This document shows, one piece after another, positions 57,952 through 64,000 of a stretch of 64,000 nt of DNA. Source of the stretch: Irpex lacteus (Eukaryota; Basidiomycota; Agaricomycetes; Polyporales; Irpicaceae). Each line of letters starts with the position of its first letter. Position 1 is the stretch's first letter. A model generated the notes under the pieces. It saw only the letters and a list, made by a program, of their open reading frames with translations. It had not been told where the DNA came from and searched no databases. The stretch is taken from the NCBI GenBank assembly GCA_001986395.2, contig MQVO02000008.1, positions 682,001 to 746,000 on the forward strand. Reading direction: 5' to 3'. Made by a program: the position numbers and the translations under genes.

Positions 57952-60530
57952 CTACACGCCCTGGATTCCGAGTTCTTCGGCAATGATGACCGCGCCCTTT
58001 TCGCCGACCAGAAGGGCAGTTGAATAGGTGTTCTGTCGAAACATGGATGAGTTACCATCATGGTATCGACGAGAAGGCAAAGCCATCACTTACAGCACAA
58101 ACGTTAGATGGGAGAATTGAGATATCGCAAACTTTGAGACCTTCTACGCCATAGACGTTCAATTTGGGGTCTACAACACCACCCTTTTCACGTGGCTTCA
58201 TCGCGTTTGTGCCAATCTACAAAGCACCGGTGAAATACGGTCCCGGAAGGAGGTCTACAACAGCCACTCACGAAATGCCAAGCAGGAGCAACTATAGCGG
58301 ATGCTGTCAGCGAACAACACTTGAAACCTCTAGTGAGGAGAATAGGACTGACCCAGCTTTCGTATGCCGGCCTCAAGAGCTTTGTCGTCTTCTGCGGTAT
58401 AATTAATGCGTGGAGCACCCACAGGAACAGGCTTGGCTGATGTATGTACGGTAGCCTCGCTCCCTGTCGGGAACTCGGGATGGCCAGGAACGAAGTCCCC
58501 GTCATAACACTGCATCCTGCGAGCAAATTCGCGCCCAAGTTTGTAGCCAAACTTCATAACTGCCATGTCTTCCGGGCTTCAGTACAACAACAATCGTCAG
58601 CATGAAGGTCATCAGTGTTTGCAAGTTGATACTCACCGCTTGACATACGCTCCCTCGAAGTCTATGGCCGCGTCTGGGTTTTGGCCATCTTTGATGTGAA
58701 CATGACCTGTGGATACAGGATAGCCGGCAAAGAATCCGATCGTGAAGTACTTGCGAGCTGGTACAGAATGGGGGTCGCCGAGGAACCTGAGAGCGGAGTG
58801 AGGGTATGCAATCACTGAAACCGAGTTCAACTTACAAAGACAACTGGCACATCCACAAGACTGGCTTGTCGTCTTTACCGACGAAGTATTCGTCCCAACG
58901 CTTTTTGAAGTCGGGCCCAATAGCCTCCAGCTCAGCAGCCGAGGGACGATACTTGATGCCACCGTCAACACCACTATGCAAGGCAGGTCAGATTCGCTTT
59001 ACAATCAGTCGTAAATGTGTGAACGTACTTGTGGGCCATGATACCTGTTCCATCTTTCCAGAACTGGTCACCGAACTGTTTAAGATCTTCAGGGTCACCA
59101 CGTCCTATACCGTCGAGCGTGTCAGAGTCGGGAGTGGCGTGATATGTGGTGAATAGTGTTGTATGATCTATACGTTATACGCAAGAGTACATCAGACCAC
59201 CATAAAACCAAGCCATATATAGAGCTTACCTTGGAAGTTTTCACCAACCCCTGGGAGATCAACGAGTTGTGTCACACCAGCCTTTTCCAGGATTGACTTC
59301 GCACCGATGCCAGAGCGCTCGAGGACCTGCGGGGAACCAAACGTGCCTGACGAGATAACCACGAGCCTCTTAGCACGAATGACCTTAGATTTGGTAGCGT
59401 CCGCGTTGGGCTGGAATGTCAGGTTAGGTATTATTTCGACCCCAGTGGCACGCTTGTTCCTAAAAGGTATGGCAGGCTCATAAGTGTGAACTTGTAATCG
59501 ATTATCAGGACACGTACTCAAATATGACTCGCTTGACAAAGGTCCCAGTAAGGATCTCCAAACCGGTCGTCTTCAGGTTGTTGTACAAGAAGTGGTGTGC
59601 AACGTCGGATCGTTTACCGGTCTTGCCGTCAATAAACCTAGAGGGGTAGCAGGTCAGCATCCAAGTAGATACACAAGCACGCCAGAAGGACCCACTTCTG
59701 GAAGCGCTACGATGGATAACGAAACAATATCAGATGAATGAAAATGGAACGACAGAGTAATTACAGGCTCACTCCATAATGATTAGTATCACGAATAACC
59801 GCATTGGGGTCATCGGTAGATGTGCGCGTCTTGTCAAATTCCTTCGCCACATCCAAGAAATCCTTTCCGACGTTCGTGAACTTGCCACCGTACGAAACAT
59901 TGATCGGTCCACCGTAGCCATGAACGTCATCCTTGCCTTCAGCAACTTGATAGTTCTCCGTCTACTCGTGGATAGGTAAGAGCTCTGTCCAGTGAGAATT
60001 ATCTGAGAAACGGATAGACTCACCTTTCTCAAGAGGGGAACGAGATCCTTCGCACCCCAGCCAGGATTCTCATGCACCTTCTCCCAGTCGTCAAAATCCG
60101 ATGCCACAGCACGGTTGTAGATTGTGACTGGGTAATTTGATCAGCTTACGAGAGGATCGCAACACAAGGCAACATACAGTTTACGCTTGAACCTCCTCCA
60201 ACGACGTGAGGAACGGTCACGGCCTGCTGACGCCCAAGAAACTCGCTATGCTCCGACACATGTACTTTGAACACAGGGTTATCTGCACGAAGATGACTGA
60301 GACATTTTGCGGGTTGAACAAAGGCCTCGTCGTCTTTGACATGCGGGCCAGCCTCGACTAGTAGGATCTTGAGAGAGGGATCCGCTACGGCGAGCCGACC
60401 CGCGGCTACGCCACCGCTCGTGCCAGCTATACACGACGTATCTCAGCACACGTACAGCAAATTACACAGCGACAAAGGACGTACCGCCAACGAAGATAAC
60501 GTCGTATTCGGTGAGGGAAGGGGAAGCCAT
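57952..60530 (-). CDS. GMC-family alcohol oxidase-like flavoenzyme
   Basis: FAD-dependent oxidase of the glucose-methanol-choline superfamily, closest to short-chain alcohol oxidases (AA3_3), which oxidise methanol or other primary alcohols and release H2O2 useful in lignocellulose decay. Start at 60530 reads MASPSLTEYDVIFV, with the FAD-binding GGGTSGGVAAGRLA and LLVEAG soon after. Then VPHVVGGGSSVNFTIYNRA, WEKVHENPGWGAKDLVPLL, LVVISSGTFGSPQVLERSG (GMC signature 2), LGDPHSVPARKYFTIGFFAG, and the catalytic His in WHFIGTNAMKPREKGG, with the partner Asn in SNVCANTYSTALLVGEKGAV. The C-terminus GIQGV lacks a PTS1 tripeptide, unlike yeast methanol oxidase, so a peroxisomal location is not supported by this end. 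Many short introns. A TATA box precedes it. Confidence 0.88.
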
Positions 60531-61579
60531 TTTGCGATTCGGGCAGATGGAAAAGGTTGGCAGCAGGCGCAAGGTTGCCTATACACCATATGTCCTGATC
60601 TCCAGAGGCGGGGGTATATATGAAGACTGATCTACAGTATCAGTAAATCATCTCCCAGGTCGATCATGGAAACATTGGGTTTTCGACTCGTGTTGTACAC
60701 GCTATAGCGAAACGAGGCCCGAAAGAACTATTTTGCCTACCTTTCGCGCTACTGACCGACCCTGACGCGTTGCGGGCTAGCCATCGGACTGTCCGACCCA
60801 TGTTTCTGCCTCAACGAAGCGCGGAGTAATACCTGTTTTGTAGCAGTGGTTGCGATCACCAGGTCCTCAGATTTTCCAGCCTCGCCCAACGTTGCGGTAG
60901 CTCACATCGTTTTCCGTCATATTAATCGATGAGGCGACACGTGTGGGTCTAGTATCGAGAAATCACACTAGCCAAAATGACATACAGGAGAAAACGGCAA
61001 TCAGTTGAGCTCCCTTACGACGTATTTACATACGAACTGACCTTTCGCGACCATGGAAACAAGGTTCACAATGGCACCGAAATTTCTTGTCCGAGCACCT
61101 GGACATCGATCGTGCGCCAGGGATACTTACGCTGGAAAACATACGCAGCGAGATTATGTTCTAGTACGGCAGATAAGGATCCAATGTTCAATTGATGCAT
61201 AACGAGCTAGTCCGTGCAGTCCGTATATACAGTGCACCGTGTACGTCAATGTCCGGACTCACACTACATGTCAGGGTACTTGAGTAAAGGAGTGGAAGGG
61301 AGAAGGTGCGCGACGCACTGGATTTCGACCTGCCTCAGCCACACATCGGCCTCGACACAAACAGAACACACGCGTAGCAAGCATATTATCCAGAGACCAA
61401 CTGACAATAATCCAAAAACGAGTGACTGGTAACACCGCATGACGGCGTACAAGATCATGAAAGCGAAAGACAGGTACTAAACGCTAGACGAGAGGGGTAT
61501 ACGAGCGTGGATATGATAAAGCCAGTTCCTCGAAGAATATAGCAACGGTACGATAACTTGGAAGAAAGAGATTGTTCGT
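60531..61579. other. Intergenic DNA with alcohol oxidase promoter
   Basis: Contains a TATA box about 85 bp upstream of the oxidase ATG and short unsupported ORFs. Confidence 0.45.
60613..60622 (-). promoter_or_regulatory. TATA box of the alcohol oxidase gene
   Basis: The minus strand reads CATATATACC about 85 bp upstream of the start at 60530. Confidence 0.6.
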
Positions 61580-63060
61580 TTAACGCCTGTTGGTGCCACG
61601 GCCATAGCCGACTTGCAAGTTGTCGAGCTCGGCTTCGAGGGCCTTGATAGCGCTGTGGGCCAATTCGAGGTCCTTGTTGAGCCTGTCTCGCTCTTGAATG
61701 AGCTAGAAATGGATCGTGTCAGAGTAGAGACAACAAATCATCAGACTGCAGATGCTTACGTGTTGCTCCCACTGTCTGAACCTCGCTTCCTCGGCCTTGA
61801 CCTGCTCCGTGAAACGCTTGCGCAGGGCCTCTTCCTCTTCTTTGAACTTCGGGTTCTCGAACTTGCGGGCCTTCTGCTCGCCGAACTTGCGCACCTCCAT
61901 CTGAGCTTGTCTGTAGTTCTCGTAGTGCGAATCCTCCGTCGTCGAGATCAGGTCGAGCATGTGCGTGCGGATGAGAAGCGAGCGCAGCTTGCGGAAGTCG
62001 CAGTGGTTCTCGTTCTCGACTGTAAAACGTATTATGAGTTATTTCAATATTGTATCTGAGTTGATGTGACATACCTTCGGCTACACCCCACAAGTATTCG
62101 CGACCCTTAACAGTGCGTCCATCGGCGGTTTGCACGTCCTCAGTAGATCCAATGATGGAGAAGGGCATGGCCTCTTGCAGAATGCGAGCATGCTCTGCAG
62201 CAGCCTCATCATCTGCGTCAACAGGAGGGACATAGACACGGATGCCTTGAGCGGAGATGACCTCGCGAATCTAAAAAAATGTCAGAAATCAGACTGCCTT
62301 CTTGCTCCAAAACACGTACACGTTGTTTGAAGATTGCAAGGTCATTTTGGGTCAAAGTATCTGCCTTAGCGATGACAGGAATAAGATTAACACGGGTGCC
62401 CAAGCGCTTCATAATCTCAATGTCCAGAGGCTTGAGGCTACGAGGATAAAAGGCAATGTTATACATGTCTGTAACCGAATAAGCCGCAGCAGGACTCACG
62501 TGTGTCCAGTTGGCCTAATGAAGTAAAGACAGGCGTGAACCCTCAAGTCGATTTTCTCCTGACGTTGGGGCTGCTGTTCCTGCCTCATATAAGCCTCATG
62601 CTGGTCGTCAATGAAGTCGACGATTGGCGTCCATGAGTCCCTGTTATTGACGTAGTCACCGAATCCGGGGCAGTCGATGACAGTGAGCTTCGTCTTGAAC
62701 TGCTTCTCCTCGAGCTCAGCTTTGATGATTTCGACCTCAGTGAGCTTGTCGAGCTGCTTGTGGTGACGTTTGGTGTAGGACTTGGGAGGCGAAAGCTCGG
62801 TAGAGAAGAGCGTGTTGACGAGGGTCGTCTTTCCCAGCCCAGACTCGCCTGCATCGTCACACAGCTTAATTACACTGAATTCCTCGCAAAAACGACGTTA
62901 CACGTACCGACCACCATAACCGTGAAGTGTGCACCGCGTTTGCAACAATCTTGTGCCTCTGTCGTCGCCAACGACTTGTGAGCGTCGACAACGCTTTGCA
63001 AATAGCACAAAGACACACACCTGGTTGGGCAAGTTCGCAAATACCAATCCCGTCAGACAT
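61580..63060 (-). CDS. CDC12: Septin, Cdc12/AspC type, with compensating frameshifts near the N-terminus
   Basis: GTP-binding cytoskeletal protein forming filaments at septa and hyphal tips. Start at 63060 reads MSDGIGI. The G domain follows: P-loop GESGLGKTT (residues 31-39), [50 protein letters not shown] then KADTLT, and [17 protein letters not shown]-terminal coiled coil follows [17 protein letters not shown] and includes [18 protein letters not shown], ending YGRGTNRR at 61580. Oddity: exon 1 has ATTTGCG where GCG AAC (IANLPNQ) is expected, and exon 2 has GCAAACG where GCA AAA CG is expected. The +1 and -1 cancel, replacing residues 8-19 (normally ANLPNQRHKIVA) with CELAQPEAQDCC. The frame is otherwise open. 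Type assigned from the start and the coiled coil. Confidence 0.88.
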
Positions 63061-63391
63061 GTTTGACACAGAGAGCACGGTGTAGAGAGCAAAAGGCGTG
63101 GATGTCGTGGGCGACGGCGTCGAGAACTGGTCAACGGAGGCGTGACAAAACAACAGCGACAGGTGCTGTGACGCTCGTGTGACGGATGAACTCGCTTGTC
63201 CGAGTTTGGAAGGTCTAAAGAAATACTTACGCCGCTTGTAACTGTGGCGGACTTCTGTGACAACTCAGAAGTATGACGGTTTGACCATTGCTTGGGAAAT
63301 TATTTCATATTTGCTCAATACAGGCCGATAGAAAGTCTGTGACCCGAACCATATTTCTACGTGCTCTTCAAATCTCGCATAGCTTGAATGA
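63061..63391. other. Septin promoter region
   Basis: Between the divergently placed end of the F-box-like gene and the septin start; no clear motif. Confidence 0.4.
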
Positions 63392-63976
63392 TCAAAGACT
63401 GTCACGACTCTGATGACATACAAAGAATTTCGTCAACAAATAAATCAAGTCTGACTTCTGCTGGTACCAGCTTCGTCTTTCTCCTGTTGATTTCGACCGC
63501 ATTATAGCAGTTGTAAGCGTGAAATGCACAAATTGGTCACTTGTGAAGCTTACCTGGCTCAGAATTTCATCCTCAACTTCCTTGAGCGTTGCTTCGCCCA
63601 ATCTTCCCCGCCAGATATTATACCGGAGAAAAATAATATCCTCCACCGTGTGCAGAACGTCCTTTGTGAGTTTTACGAACGCCATTAACAACTTGTAGCT
63701 ATAAGCCAGCACTTCGATCTTGATAAGCATTGGAAATCTACGCGCGATACCTATAATCCCTGCCCAATCATAGGCGTCCAGCCCTAGCTCTGATACATTG
63801 CCATTTGCATTGGTAGCGTACCCAAGTGTGATTTCAAGACAATTGATACGACTGATAGTGGCCGTATTCCCGTGTGGCTCCATGGCCGTCAAGTAGCTAA
63901 ATACCACGGCATGACGGTGCGTTAAGGTGTCCTGCTTGTGTTGAAAGTTCCAAGTGATATGACCTAACAGTGACAT
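63392..63976 (-). CDS. F-box/LRR-like protein, C-terminal part, 5' end outside window
   Basis: An open frame to the stop at 63392 contains LGLDAYDWAGIIGIARRFPM, LIKIEVLAYSYKLLMAFVKL and SRINCLEITLGYATNANGNV, resembling the leucine-rich C-terminal part of basidiomycete F-box-like proteins. Upstream, just before 63976, there is an in-frame stop, so either the gene begins at the Met at 63976 or, more likely, this is a 3' exon entered at the acceptor TGTTAG near 63964. Weak family assignment; most of the gene probably lies beyond the window. Confidence 0.45.
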   Translation of the reverse strand: MSLLGHITWNFQHKQDTLTHRHAVVFSYLTAMEPHGNTATISRINCLEITLGYATNANGNVSELGLDAYDWAGIIGIARRFPMLIKIEVLAYSYKLLMAFVKLTKDVLHTVEDIIFLRYNIWRGRLGEATLKEVEDEILSQVSFTSDQFVHFTLTTAIMRSKSTGERRSWYQQKSDLIYLLTKFFVCHQSRDSL

Positions 63977-64000
63977 GAGTAGTCAGACGACGATTGGACT

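Noticed and set aside
57775..58023. 82-codon plus-strand ORF
   Set aside because: Part of it is the antisense shadow of the alcohol oxidase C-terminal exon (LLVGEKGAVIIAEELG).
61613..62059. 148-codon plus-strand ORF
   Set aside because: Antisense to the septin coiled-coil exons, where Glu/Lys-rich codons read as Leu-rich on the other strand.
63204..63263. Alternative septin start at 63263 reading FANLPNQ in frame
   Set aside because: That frame restores ANLPNQRHKIVA but then runs out of frame before the P-loop, so it does not give a septin without a further indel.

Overview
This window is nuclear DNA from a filamentous basidiomycete, most likely an Agaricomycete. The evidence is many very short introns (about 48-70 nt, GT-AG with a few GC-AG), compact genes on both strands, TATA boxes about 80-105 bp upstream of several start codons, and families typical of mushroom-forming fungi: DUF6533 and DUF6534 seven-helix proteins, DUF2235 hydrolases, a CAP59-type glycosyltransferase, a GMC alcohol oxidase and a Cdc12-type septin. 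No bacterial operons, CRISPR arrays or rRNA genes were seen. All gene models were spliced by eye from the genomic sequence.

Layout. 1-1023: 5' part of a Dal5-type MFS transporter (minus). 2108-24994: seven DUF6533 seven-helix genes (D1-D7), all minus and head to tail, interrupted between D3 and D4 by a DUF2235 alpha/beta-hydrolase gene (11327-13568). 25.0-32.5 kb: gene-poor DNA with diverged duplicated segments. 32610-39087, plus strand: a small probably mitochondrial protein, a proline-rich protein and a CAP59/CMT1-type glycosyltransferase. 39975-51403: a second DUF2235 gene (plus) followed by D8 (plus), D9 (minus) and D10 (plus). 52699-63976: ordinary genes, namely a GT61-type glycosyltransferase, a DUF6534 membrane protein, a GMC alcohol oxidase, a septin and part of an F-box-like gene.

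The unusual system is the array of ten DUF6533 paralogues with two embedded DUF2235 hydrolases, which share TM topology, gene structure and a cytosolic tail motif. In all ten an internal exon of exactly 16 nt can be identified at the same place in the last part of the membrane domain. In both DUF2235 genes the catalytic Ser sits in a 9-nt microexon. The MFS gene has another 9-nt microexon. In both halves a DUF2235 gene precedes a DUF6533 gene in transcription direction, and related relic DNA lies upstream of D6 and D8, so the array probably grew by inverted segmental duplication. A role as a sensing or recognition array with lipase-like partners is inference only.

Other points: the septin has two compensating 1-bp indels that rewrite 12 normally near-invariant residues, and a 35-nt poly(A)-tailed insert with a perfect 14-bp target duplication lies at 1915-1977.
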